A stretch of DNA of 64,000 nt from Geitlerinema sp. S16 (GCA_011390275.1 JAABST010000023.1:1-64000); one strand, 5' to 3'; shown: positions 47,973-56,570, numbered from the stretch's first letter. Made by a program: numbers and translations. The notes: generated by a model not told the origin, from the letters alone.

Positions 47973-49679
47973 ATGACGATCCGCGAATACTACGATCGCA
48001 TTAACACCAAACTTCTCAGTCTCATTCCTCCCGGTATGGGGTCTGTTCTCGAAGTCGGTTGCGGAACTGGGGCGCTTGGCGCACACTACAAAGCCAATAA
48101 TCCTGAGACCCAATACACCGGACTTGAGCTAAACCCAGAGGCCGCCGAGATTGGCCGCGAACGGATCGATCGCGTGATTACCGCCAATGTCGAACAAGCC
48201 GACGATCCCGAGCTTCAGTTTGCCGAACAGTCCTTCGACGCCATGATCTATGGCGATGTCCTCGAACATTTAATCAATCCCTGGGATGTCCTCGATCGCC
48301 ATTCGCGCTGGCTCAAGCCCGATGGGTACGTTGTCGCCTCGATTCCGAACGTGCAAAACTGGACGATTTTGCGCGACCTGATGCGCGGGCGTTGGGACTA
48401 CCAAGACGAAGGGCTACTCGATCGCACGCATCTGCGCTTCTTTACCCTCGATGCCGTTAAAGCGCTGTTTGCCCAGGCAGGCTTACGCATCGAGACGATC
48501 GAAGCCACCCAGTCCCACGACCCCAGCGAATACGCGGCGATCGCACCCCACATGACCGCCCTCGCCACCTGGATGGGCATCGACCCCACCCAATTCGACT
48601 ATCTGACCACCAGTCATCAATTTGTCGTCGTTGCTCGCAAGGTGGCGCGTCGCCTGTTTGTGCAAACCATGCGCTTCGGCTCGCCCAATAGCGAACGGGT
48701 GCGCACCTGCGAGGTGGAGACTTGGAGCAATCAGGTTCCGGGTGTGCGATCGCTCTCAGACCACCGTCAGGCGGTGTTAAGCCTCGCTCGCCCTGACGAA
48801 GAAAAAGTCTTTATTTGGCAGGACGCCCAGCTTCCGGCCACACTGGTGACCCAACAGCAGCCGAATCTTCTGGCGCGGGGCTATCTGACCATTGCCGATG
48901 TCGATCGCGATCCCCGGATCAATGCCTACCTCGTGGACTCGAACTATCTGCTCTATCGCAGTTGCCACGCCATCCAAACCGCCAGCCCTGCCCTCGCTGA
49001 TCTCGTCCGACCGTACAACCCACACGTTGTTGTATTTCCAAATCACTTGACGGAACTGCCCATCCCGCGCGGCGATCGCGATTACGATCGCGCCCAACTG
49101 CTCATCGGTTCCGCCACCCTCGGACGCGATTGGGAACCGCTGATCCCGTCCTTAAATGCGCTGCTAGCGGAATTTGGCGATCGGGCTTCGATCACCGTCG
49201 TTCACGATCAAGCCTGCTTCGAGGCGATTGACACACCCCATAAACGCTTTTTCCCCCACCAGCCCTACGAAACCTATCAGCGCATCCTCCGCCTCTGCAA
49301 TATTGCCCTCCTGCCCCTGGAACCGACTCCGAGCAATCAGCTCAAGTCCGATGTTCGGTTCCTTGACGCTGCGAGCGAAGGGTTAGCCGTCCTCGCGTCT
49401 CCTACCGTCTACGGCGAGACGATCAACGACGGCGAAACCGGCTTGATTTACCAGTCTCCCGACGACTTCGCCGCCAAACTTCGCGTCCTGATCACAGACG
49501 CAGCCCTACGCGAACGGCTCGCTCGATCGGCCTATACCTGGGTCGGACAGCATCGTCTGCTGAAAAACCATGTTCGCGATCGCATTCGTTGGTATTACGA
49601 GCTACGCGATCAGCTTCCGCAGTTAAATGCAGACCTGCGCGATCGGACTCCCGAACTGTTCTCGCCAGCCAGCGGGTAA
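47973..49679 (+). CDS. Methyltransferase with fused glycosyltransferase-like module
   Basis: 568 residues from the ATG at 47973; a TTG nine codons upstream is also possible. The N-terminal half is a class I methyltransferase: VLEVGCGTGALG, YTGLELNPEA, and MIYGDVLEHLINPWDVL followed by RTHLRFFT. The C-terminal half (about 245-565) matches the C-terminal half of the next protein (NQIPGVR / NQVPGVR, EEKVFIWQ / EEKVFVWQ, YRSCHAIQTAS / YRSCHCVQTAS, DGETGLIY). It resembles a GT-B glycosyltransferase fold, with NDGETGLIYQSPDDF as the nucleotide-sugar end. It probably acts in surface polysaccharide or glycan synthesis. Confidence 0.8.
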   Translation: MTIREYYDRINTKLLSLIPPGMGSVLEVGCGTGALGAHYKANNPETQYTGLELNPEAAEIGRERIDRVITANVEQADDPELQFAEQSFDAMIYGDVLEHLINPWDVLDRHSRWLKPDGYVVASIPNVQNWTILRDLMRGRWDYQDEGLLDRTHLRFFTLDAVKALFAQAGLRIETIEATQSHDPSEYAAIAPHMTALATWMGIDPTQFDYLTTSHQFVVVARKVARRLFVQTMRFGSPNSERVRTCEVETWSNQVPGVRSLSDHRQAVLSLARPDEEKVFIWQDAQLPATLVTQQQPNLLARGYLTIADVDRDPRINAYLVDSNYLLYRSCHAIQTASPALADLVRPYNPHVVVFPNHLTELPIPRGDRDYDRAQLLIGSATLGRDWEPLIPSLNALLAEFGDRASITVVHDQACFEAIDTPHKRFFPHQPYETYQRILRLCNIALLPLEPTPSNQLKSDVRFLDAASEGLAVLASPTVYGETINDGETGLIYQSPDDFAAKLRVLITDAALRERLARSAYTWVGQHRLLKNHVRDRIRWYYELRDQLPQLNADLRDRTPELFSPASG

Positions 49680-49753
49680 GCTTAAAGTAAAGCCAATGAG
49701 ACGCGACAACACGAAGCGCCTGTGAATGAACAACGAAGGTTGACATTAACACC

Positions 49754-51919
49754 GTGCATCGTGAAGACGTGTTGAATGGATTGCCTCCCGTTAACGCTAA
49801 CGCCCCCCGCTTCATGCTCGAACTGCCCATTAATTATTCCGGTACGGTTTACGTCTACTGTTTTGATGACAACAATCCCGCCAAAGGCATTAAAACGCTG
49901 TACCGACAGGTTGATCTACTGAATAAAAACGGGATCTCAGCCCAGATCGTGCATCAACAGCCCGGTTTTCGCTGCACGTGGTTTGCGAATGAAACGTCGG
50001 TGACGTGGTGGGATCAAACGAATTTCACGAAGAACGATACGATTTTGCTGCCGGAGGTGCTGGGGGCGAACATCTCGCGGATTATGCCCGAGGTTCCGAA
50101 GGTCGTTTTTAATCAAAACGGCTTTTTAAGCTTTCATAACCATGTTTCGGCGTTGACAGAGACACGGGATAGTCCCTACGTTCATCCCGATGTCATCGCC
50201 GCCTTGACGGTATCGGAGGCGACGGCGGATTTGCTGACCTATGCGTTTCCGAAGCTTCCTGTGTTTCGGATGTCTTACAACATTGAGACCGAGATTTTCA
50301 AGTACACGGCGGCGAAAAAACGCCAGATTTGTTATCTGTCGCGCCAGCATAAAGACGATCCAGAACGCTTGCTGAACCTGCTGAAGTATCGCGGCGTGCT
50401 TCAGGATCTCGACCTCGTCTCGATCGACGGTAAAACCGAGGCGGAGACGGCGGCAATTTTACAAGAGTCGTTGATCTTTCTCAACTTTGCCTCTGCCGAA
50501 GGTTTCGGGTTACCACCGGCGGAAGCGATGGCCTGCGGCTGCATTGTGATTGGCTATGACGGCATTGGTGGCCGGGAGTTTTTGACCTCAGAGTATGGCT
50601 ATCCGATCACCCAGGGTGATCTGGTCGGGTTTGCGCAGACGATCGAGCGGGTACTGGAGATGTGGGAGAGCGATCGCCAGATGGTGATCGCGATCGGCAA
50701 ACATGCCGCCAAATTCATTCGCGCGACCTATTCCCAAAGCCAAGAAGAATCGAGCAGCCTCGAAGCGTGGGTTAATATTTTGCGGGTTCGCGGCGGTGAA
50801 ACCCTGCGCGATCTGGCCAACAACCCCACCGAGCTTGATGTGATCGCGGAACCGGAACCGGAACCCTTTGCGCCGATCGATCTCGATCGAAAATTGTTCA
50901 TCCAATATCTGCTGATGGCTCCGACGGCCTGCGCCGAGGTTCGGGCGATCGAGCCGTCGCGCTACCTGAATCAAATCCCCGGTGTGCGAGCCGTCACCTC
51001 GAAGAAAAACGCGGTGTTGAGCAAAGCCGAAGCGGGCGAAGAAAAAGTGTTCGTTTGGCAGCGGGCGATCCTGACGTCCGATCGTGCCTTGGCACAACAA
51101 AAAAACCTGCTCGAACGCAACTATCTCACCGTGGCGGAAATCGACGAAGATCCTTCACGCTGGCCGGAAATTGCCGAAAGCGATTACTTCGCCTATCGCA
51201 GTTGTCACTGTGTCCAAACTGCGAGCGAACCCCTCGCCGATCTGCTGCGTCAGTACAACCCCCACATCAAAGTCTTCGCCAATCATTTAATTGATGAACC
51301 CGTACCGCGCAGTTCCGCCGATTATGAACGCGCGACGATTTTCTTCGGCGCGATCGATCGATCCAGTGACTGGAAGCAGATCATCGAACCGCTGAATCGC
51401 GTGATTGAGGAAACGGGCAATTTTGTCCGGATTGAGGTGATTCACGACCGCGCCTTTTTCGACGCGATCAAAACCAGCAATAAAAACTTCATTCCCTTCG
51501 CGCCTTACGATGTCTACCTCACCATCCTCAAGCGCTGCACCCTGGCGATCCTGCCCCTCGCCGACACCGATCGCAACCGCTTTAAATCCGATCTGAAATT
51601 CATCGAATGTGGTGGCCACGGTCTGGCGACGCTGGCGAGTCATGTCGTTTACGGGAAAACCATCGTCGATGGCGAAACGGGTTTGATTTATCGCACACCG
51701 ATAGAGTTTGAGCAAAAATTGCGGGAACTGGTGTTAGATACCGAGCTGCGTCAGCATTTGGGTGAGCGATCGATGGCCTGGGTGGTGAAGCACCGCCTAT
51801 TGAAAGACCGGGCGCGGGAGCGGGCGGAATGGTATCTCGAAATGCGCGATCGGCTGCCTGAGCTGAATGCGGATCTGGAGCAGCGTGTTCCTGAGTTATT
51901 TGCCGATCGTTCTAGCTAA
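49754..51919 (+). CDS. Glycosyltransferase with duplicated C-terminal module
   Basis: 721 residues. The N-terminal ~350 residues look like a GT4-type transferase: VYVYCFDDNNPAKGIKTLYR, VVFNQNGFLSFHNH and SAEGFGLPPAEAMACGCIVIGYDGIGG, a classical E-x7-E nucleotide-sugar site. The C-terminal ~350 residues are the module shared with the preceding protein and have a second GT-B-like end (VDGETGLIYRTPIEF). Two transferase-like halves in one chain suggest successive sugar transfers, or a catalytic plus a binding half. It follows the methyltransferase fusion by 74 nt and is probably co-transcribed. Confidence 0.8.
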   Translation: MHREDVLNGLPPVNANAPRFMLELPINYSGTVYVYCFDDNNPAKGIKTLYRQVDLLNKNGISAQIVHQQPGFRCTWFANETSVTWWDQTNFTKNDTILLPEVLGANISRIMPEVPKVVFNQNGFLSFHNHVSALTETRDSPYVHPDVIAALTVSEATADLLTYAFPKLPVFRMSYNIETEIFKYTAAKKRQICYLSRQHKDDPERLLNLLKYRGVLQDLDLVSIDGKTEAETAAILQESLIFLNFASAEGFGLPPAEAMACGCIVIGYDGIGGREFLTSEYGYPITQGDLVGFAQTIERVLEMWESDRQMVIAIGKHAAKFIRATYSQSQEESSSLEAWVNILRVRGGETLRDLANNPTELDVIAEPEPEPFAPIDLDRKLFIQYLLMAPTACAEVRAIEPSRYLNQIPGVRAVTSKKNAVLSKAEAGEEKVFVWQRAILTSDRALAQQKNLLERNYLTVAEIDEDPSRWPEIAESDYFAYRSCHCVQTASEPLADLLRQYNPHIKVFANHLIDEPVPRSSADYERATIFFGAIDRSSDWKQIIEPLNRVIEETGNFVRIEVIHDRAFFDAIKTSNKNFIPFAPYDVYLTILKRCTLAILPLADTDRNRFKSDLKFIECGGHGLATLASHVVYGKTIVDGETGLIYRTPIEFEQKLRELVLDTELRQHLGERSMAWVVKHRLLKDRARERAEWYLEMRDRLPELNADLEQRVPELFADRSS

Positions 51920-52148
51920 CCGCGATTAGGCTTCGATTTGGCATCATCGATCGCGATCATACTGATTTTTGGCGAGTGAGTCGCGGAAATGCTTGGATTG
52001 CGCGAAATCAGGCAAGATTCTGGGAAAAAGATCGGCGATCGTGAATCGGAGCGAATTCGAGAATGCTAGAATGATTCGACGCGCATCGGTATCGAGCGAA
52101 ACGAAAGCGACATCAACGCCAAATTCGTCGATACCGGTTCAGCATCCT

Positions 52149-52231
52149 GGGGATGTGGCGGAATGGTAGACGCTGCGGACTTAAAATCCGCTGCTAGTGA
52201 TAGCGTGCGGGTTCAAGTCCCGCCATCCCCA
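52149..52231 (+). tRNA. trnL-UAA: tRNA-Leu(UAA), no intron
   Basis: 83 nt. The acceptor stem is GGGGATG/CATCCCC, the anticodon arm GCGGA-CTTAAAA-TCCGC with anticodon TAA, then a long class II variable arm (15 nt) and T arm GCGGG-TTCAAGT-CCCGC. CCA is not encoded. The anticodon loop is uninterrupted, although many cyanobacteria carry a group I intron here. Confidence 0.97.
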
Positions 52232-52260
52232 TCGATTCAATCAATCAAAAAAAACCTAAC

Positions 52261-52300
52261 AAAAATCCCCACTATTCGGTTAAGAGTAGCGGGGATTTTT
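52261..52300. terminator. Bidirectional terminator after tRNA-Leu
   Basis: AAAAATCCCC (52261-52270) pairs with GGGGATTTTT (52291-52300), extended by CTA/TAG after one mismatch. T-runs are present on both strands, so it can end the tRNA transcript and also a minus-strand transcript from the CRISPR effector's upstream region. Confidence 0.8.
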
Positions 52301-52301
52301 G

Positions 52302-52451
52302 TCGTAGGGGTTGTCGCTCTTTCCGAGCGAGATTGCGATGCAATATCGCATTCCTGCTTCATCGCTGGTCTCAATGACGACAGCTCGACAGGCTTGGCCA
52401 CAGCATTACTGTTAACCCATCTAGAAAGATGTTTCCCCAATCAAAGTTGGG
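52302..52451 (-). ncRNA. Candidate tracrRNA-like region (structured, partial anti-repeat)
   Basis: TCGTAGGGGTTG at 52302-52313 is identical to 12 consecutive bases of the CRISPR repeat. On the minus strand it is therefore an anti-repeat, directly followed by the terminator at 52300-52261. Four hairpins precede it: CCCAA/TTGGG (52436-52451), CATCT/AGATG (52418-52431), TGCGAT/ATCGCA (52334-52350) and TCGCTC/GAGCGA (52314-52330). Direction, transcription and function are inferred. A plus-strand leader of the nuclease gene is the alternative. Confidence 0.4.
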
Positions 52452-52520
52452 TACATTAATCATAGTAGTGCTGAGACGCTAGCTTTGTCTACATCTGTGA
52501 GTTTTTAGTGGTTGATTCTT

Positions 52521-54089
52521 ATGTTGACATTAGAGTTTAAATTGTCGTTAACGATCAGTCAGGAACAGCGTTTAGAGGCATGGCTACGCGACATGAGTTG
52601 GGTGCATAACTCTGCGTTGGCCTGCATTGAGTCATTTAACGCGCATAATGCCTATCACAAAGGGGATAAGCGCTCCTACGCTTGTAATCCAGTTGTGTCG
52701 TATTGGCGCGGGCAGGTGTACCCATCTTGTCCTGTCAGTCACCAGCTTACACAATTTGATGAAGAGTCTTACGCAGCGGCTTTGCGTGAGAGGAAAAATA
52801 AAAAAGGTACGGTGTATCCACTACAAGCCTGGGCAGGGGAGCCGGTGTTTGGTCAGATTTCGCCATTCAGTTTGCAAGCACGATTTGGGATTAACCGCCA
52901 TCCCCTGAAATTAAAAGCTGTCGGAATCCCGAAGGTTTTTGTCGCAGGCCGGACAAATATCGTAGCAAAGTCGTGGGATGCATTTTGTAACCGCGCGTCC
53001 AAGCCGCCTAAGTTCAAATCACGCCGCAACCCCGTACAATCGCTGATCAGTATCAATAGTCAAGCTACCTCCATTGAGGGTGACCGCATCCGAATCCCTA
53101 ATCTAGGTTTTGCCAAGGCTAAAGGCTTGTCAAAGCGTTGGCCTACGGGTGCGGTTGTCAGTACCTTGAAGATCATCAAGGCTGCGGATGGTTGGTATTT
53201 GCAGCTAACGGGTGAGGTGGGAGAACGTAAGCCTCCAAAGCTGACGGGGCGTCATGTTGGGATTGATCCGGGTGCGGTGCGTCATCACACGACGGATAGT
53301 GGTTCGTTTGTTGAGCCGCCGCGTTATTTGCTGAAGGCTGCCCAAAAGTTGCGGATGTTGCAGCGACAGCTTTCGCGTCAGTATCGCCAAAATAGTACCC
53401 AGATTTTTGGTAAGGATGGGCGGGTGATCCGTTCGGTGGCGCGATCGGATTGGGATCGCAAAAACTTTGATAAGACGAAGGCGAAGATCGCCAAGCTTCA
53501 TGCGAAAATTGCGCGTCAGCGTCGTGCGTTCAACCATTTTCAGTCCTCAAAGTATGCGGCGATGTTCGATGTGATTACGGTGGAGGATTTTGAACCGGCG
53601 AAGTTAACGCGGGCGGTGAAGAAGGGGGAGGCGGGTGTACGGAATGGCCGTAAGGCGAAGTCTGGGTTAAATCGCAATTTGCTCGACAATGCGATCGGGC
53701 AGTTTTACGGGATGTTGGAGCAGAAGTCGAAGGATCGTGGGCGGCTGTTTCAGCGGGTTAAGCCTGCGTTTTCTTCGCAAACGTGCAATTGTTGCGGTTA
53801 TCGCTCGAAGGATAATCGTCAGTCGCAATCGAGTTTTGTTTGTTTAAGTTGTGGTCATCGGGATAATGCGGATCGTAATGCGGCTCGCAATATTAAACGG
53901 ATGGCGGAGTTGGGGATCGATCGGCTGACATTTACTGATGATTTTGCGGATGGCTTCCGCGAGCGGGTGGGTGTAGATGGTGCAAAGGACGTGGTTTCGT
54001 TGCCGAAAAAGGCAAAAAAACGGGGTTCGCGCAAATCGACGATGGAAGTGCCTTGCCAACTGACTCTTGATGAGGGTATGTTCAAATAG
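52521..54089 (+). CDS. TnpB/Cas12-like RuvC nuclease, candidate type V-U effector
   Basis: 522 residues from the ATG at 52521; a TTG three codons upstream is possible. The N-terminal part is TnpB-like (MLTLEFKLSLTISQEQRLE, then WVHNSALACIESF) but longer, with a Cys/Trp-rich insert. The RuvC-like nuclease has Asp249 in GIDPG, Glu355 in TVEDFEP and Asp451 in ADRNAARNI, so the catalytic triad is complete. A zinc ribbon with Cys422/425 and Cys441/444 (CNCC, CLSC) lies between RuvC-II and III. It is about 120 residues longer than usual IS200/IS605 TnpB. No tnpA lies nearby, and a CRISPR array starts at the stop codon, so I read it as a small type V (V-U2-like) effector. Cas12k is less likely because Cas12k lacks the RuvC catalytic residues. 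An immobilised tnpB beside an unrelated array is the main alternative. Confidence 0.75.
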   Translation: MLTLEFKLSLTISQEQRLEAWLRDMSWVHNSALACIESFNAHNAYHKGDKRSYACNPVVSYWRGQVYPSCPVSHQLTQFDEESYAAALRERKNKKGTVYPLQAWAGEPVFGQISPFSLQARFGINRHPLKLKAVGIPKVFVAGRTNIVAKSWDAFCNRASKPPKFKSRRNPVQSLISINSQATSIEGDRIRIPNLGFAKAKGLSKRWPTGAVVSTLKIIKAADGWYLQLTGEVGERKPPKLTGRHVGIDPGAVRHHTTDSGSFVEPPRYLLKAAQKLRMLQRQLSRQYRQNSTQIFGKDGRVIRSVARSDWDRKNFDKTKAKIAKLHAKIARQRRAFNHFQSSKYAAMFDVITVEDFEPAKLTRAVKKGEAGVRNGRKAKSGLNRNLLDNAIGQFYGMLEQKSKDRGRLFQRVKPAFSSQTCNCCGYRSKDNRQSQSSFVCLSCGHRDNADRNAARNIKRMAELGIDRLTFTDDFADGFRERVGVDGAKDVVSLPKKAKKRGSRKSTMEVPCQLTLDEGMFK

Positions 54090-54477
54090 CCTTTAATCCT
54101 TCGTAGGGGTTGAAAGGAATCATGGCCGTTTGACGTGCCTGCACAGAGTTGTTCAAATAGCCTTTAATCCTTCGTAGGGGTTGAAAGGCGAGATCGTAGA
54201 TGAAGGCGCGTTCACTGAGCAGATGTTCAAATAGCCTTTAATCCTTCGTAGGGGTTGAAAGTCAGTCGCGGTTTACCGATCACGCCATAAGCAAGGTTCA
54301 AATAGCCTTTAATCCTTCGTAGGGGTTGAAAGTTCGTCGCTGCACGCCTTGAGGAATGCAGCCTTTAGGTTCAAATAGCCTTTAATCCTTCGTAGGGGTT
54401 GAAAGTTACGAGCAGGACAACGCGCGGGATGACTCATCGCGTTCAAATAGCCTTTAATCCTTCGTAGGGGTTGAAAG
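54080..54477 (+). CRISPR. CRISPR array, six identical 37-nt repeats, five spacers
   Basis: Repeats at 54080-54116, 54151-54187, 54225-54261, 54296-54332, 54369-54405 and 54441-54477. The unit begins GTTCAAATAGCCTTTAATCC and ends TTCGTAGGGGTTGAAAG. All six copies are identical, including the last. Spacers are 34, 37, 34, 36 and 35 nt (54117, 54188, 54262, 54333, 54406). The first ten bases of repeat 1 hold the effector's last codons and its TAG stop (54087-54089). There are no cas1, cas2 or other cas genes in the window. The array is short and is probably transcribed with the effector. The spacer sources cannot be identified without a search. Confidence 0.97.
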
Positions 54478-54512
54478 GAAAGGACAGTGAAAGGAAAGGA
54501 AAGAGCAAGAGA

Positions 54513-54539
54513 AGGTAAAGGATTTGCAATCCTCTACCT
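54513..54539. terminator. Hairpin downstream of the CRISPR array
   Basis: AGGTAAAGGATT (54513-54524) pairs with AATCCTCTACCT (54528-54539) with one mismatch and a 3-nt loop. It lies 36 nt after the last repeat in a purine-rich stretch. No T-run follows on the plus strand. Confidence 0.35.
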
Positions 54540-54575
54540 CTGATTTCGGCTTTCTCGAACTTGGACGAACAAAAA

Positions 54576-55193
54576 TTAACGTCCCTGGCCGCCTTGACCA
54601 CCCTGAATTAACGGGCGCACCAACCAATAACCCGCCCCAAACGCCGTCACCACCGTCGCCACGATCGCCACCAGCAACCATAACCCGCTCCGTTCCCCCG
54701 GATCATCCGCAAAACTCGGCGTATTCCAGCGCTCGAAACCGCCCTCCTGCTCCGTATAGATCGCCTGCGGTTCCGTGAGACCCGGATCAAACGTAGCTCC
54801 GACTCCAGCCGCGATCGGGTAGTCCGATTGGGATATCGGCAGATCCGCGCGTTTCCCAGGAAACGACGGCATAGCCTTCGCCTGAGCCGGGGAAATATCA
54901 TCGGGACGCTCCTGAAACGACTCCGCCACCTGGCGCATATTCAGCGTCGCATTCACCACATTCACCACCTCCGCCTGAAGCTGCTGCTTTTGCTGCGTGA
55001 GCTGCTGATTGTGCCGCGTGAGCTGCTGATGCTGCACATTTAGCGTATCCAGCATCGCCTGGGTGGCTTGCAGCTCCGCCGCCAGCTCCCGATACACACT
55101 CATCGGCACAGACGCCGCGCTGTAGTTAGACGGGTTGCCGCCGTTGTCGTGATTAGCAGAGGGGTCGGAGGACGGGGAGGGAGGCTGTTGCAT
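54576..55193 (-). CDS. Coiled-coil protein with C-terminal membrane anchor
   Basis: 205 residues. A polar N-terminal tail (Pro/Ser/Asn-rich) is followed by a coiled coil at about 32-85, Gln-rich (QHQQLTRHNQQLTQQKQQL). A linker of about 60 residues then leads to one hydrophobic segment near the C-terminus (LWLLVAIVATVVTAFGAGYWLV). The end is Gly/Gln-rich. This is a tail-anchored topology. I do not recognise the family. Its stop is 98 nt from the last CRISPR repeat, on the opposite strand, so it is probably unrelated to the CRISPR locus. Confidence 0.7.
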   Translation of the reverse strand: MQQPPSPSSDPSANHDNGGNPSNYSAASVPMSVYRELAAELQATQAMLDTLNVQHQQLTRHNQQLTQQKQQLQAEVVNVVNATLNMRQVAESFQERPDDISPAQAKAMPSFPGKRADLPISQSDYPIAAGVGATFDPGLTEPQAIYTEQEGGFERWNTPSFADDPGERSGLWLLVAIVATVVTAFGAGYWLVRPLIQGGQGGQGR

Positions 55194-55760
55194 GGGGAGT
55201 TGTCGGGGAGGTTGTCGGGGAGGTCGTCGGAAAGTCGGTGATGAGATCGTATCGGACGGTGACTATAACCGGGCATGTTCGGGAATGTTTGGCAATATCG
55301 GGGAAAATGCTGCGATCGTCGCTTCTGTTCGGCATCCAGACAGGATTGATCCTCTCGTTTTAGGTCGCTGCCCGGTTTGATCGATCGGTTTAATTGTGCG
55401 GTCTAGTTGATCGGTTTAATCTTAAGATGCCGAGTCCGAAGATCGCACGTCCGGACATCGGTTTCGTTTCTCCGTAAATCGTTACGTTTGGGCTTACGTC
55501 TTTTGGAACGTATGGCACAATCTCAACTGTAATTCAGTCCCTAATGTTGTCCCCCAGACGGCCTCTGCAATCCTACTGATAGAAACGGTAAAAAACAGTC
55601 GCAGGGGTCACGTGCTCAGGGCAAACGCATACTCCCTTCGACGCAGCTTTTTGACTTAATCTGCGCCTCTGAAGTTGGCAAGGGGACACGCTTTGATATC
55701 TGTATCCCCGTGCGGGTCTCGATCGCCGCCAGCACTCCGCCGATCGCGTAGAGCCAAAAC
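55194..55760. other. 567-bp intergenic region
   Basis: Lies upstream of the coiled-coil gene and downstream of the Crp-like gene (both minus). TTGATCGATCGGTTTAAT (about 55377) and TTGATCGGTTTAAT (about 55408) form a spaced direct repeat. Short frames here lack motifs. Nothing else is recognised. Confidence 0.45.
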
Positions 55761-56570
55761 TTAACGCAAAGGCCACCATGCAACCTTGTCACGGGTGGCA
55801 CTGTAGACCTCTTTCATGCCTTCCGGATCGACGACTTGGATTAAATCTCCGGAAGGGTTGCCCTCGGTGATCGGTTGCGTGAGACCGACTTGTTGCATCC
55901 CTTTTAGCACTTGCTCGACGGTGCGGTGGTTGAGCTGACACGATCGCGAGATCACATCCACCGGCAGATCAAACACATACGTCCCCGTGGTTTGGGGCTG
56001 CATTTTGAGCGCTCGTTCTTGGTAGATCAGGCCACGGAGCAAGGTGGCGACGGCTTGGGGCGGGTAGGCGCTGCAATTGAGTAGGTGATATTGAAATTTC
56101 TCGCGCAGTTCAAACAGCAGATGATAGCGATCGCGAAATTCGGCATCCGCTTCATACAGCCGCACGATCGCCGCTAGCGGCACTTTAATCACATCGGTGG
56201 TTTTGTACGCTTCCACCTGACTCGGGAACGCTTTGAAGATTTCGCCATAGCTGAACGGCAAGCTACGCATTCCAAAGCAGCCGCCGGGATAGGTGAGCGT
56301 GACGATGCGATCGAGCGGCGAGCTGCGCAGGATGACCGGCCCGCCATCGATTACGACGTATAGCCACTCGATCGGCTCTCCCGGTCGAAAGGCCGTAAAC
56401 ACGGGTCGATTGGAATAGAGCTTTTCCGATTGCAAAACGACCTCGCCCCATTGGTCTTGCAAGGCGATCGTAGACATCCCACGAAACAAAAAGCTCCGGG
56501 TGACGAGTGTGGTGCAGAGATCCTCGATCGCAGCGAGATCCGGTGCATCTTTCCTACGAGATTTAGCCAT
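55761..56570 (-). CDS. Crp/Fnr-family transcriptional regulator (CysR-like)
   Basis: 269 residues. A cyclic-nucleotide-binding-type beta roll occupies about 40-150 (FTAFRPGEPIEWLYVVIDGGPVI, YPGGCFGM). A dimer helix follows, and the C-terminal helix-turn-helix (VDVISRSCQLNHRTVEQVLKGMQQVGL) binds DNA. The cAMP-contact residues of Crp are not clearly present, so it may respond to another signal or none. It is divergent from the sulfate transporter operon, the position in which CysR, a Crp-family activator of sulfate uptake, is known in Synechococcus. Assignment as a CysR equivalent is inference from the neighbourhood. Confidence 0.82.
   Translation of the reverse strand: MAKSRRKDAPDLAAIEDLCTTLVTRSFLFRGMSTIALQDQWGEVVLQSEKLYSNRPVFTAFRPGEPIEWLYVVIDGGPVILRSSPLDRIVTLTYPGGCFGMRSLPFSYGEIFKAFPSQVEAYKTTDVIKVPLAAIVRLYEADAEFRDRYHLLFELREKFQYHLLNCSAYPPQAVATLLRGLIYQERALKMQPQTTGTYVFDLPVDVISRSCQLNHRTVEQVLKGMQQVGLTQPITEGNPSGDLIQVVDPEGMKEVYSATRDKVAWWPLR

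Noticed and set aside
52521..54089. Ordinary IS200/IS605 tnpB
   Set aside because: No tnpA, no recognised left or right element ends, longer than usual, and a CRISPR array begins at its stop codon. Kept only as an alternative.
52521..54089. Cas12k of a type V-K transposon
   Set aside because: RuvC catalytic residues are intact and no tnsB, tnsC or tniQ genes lie in the window.
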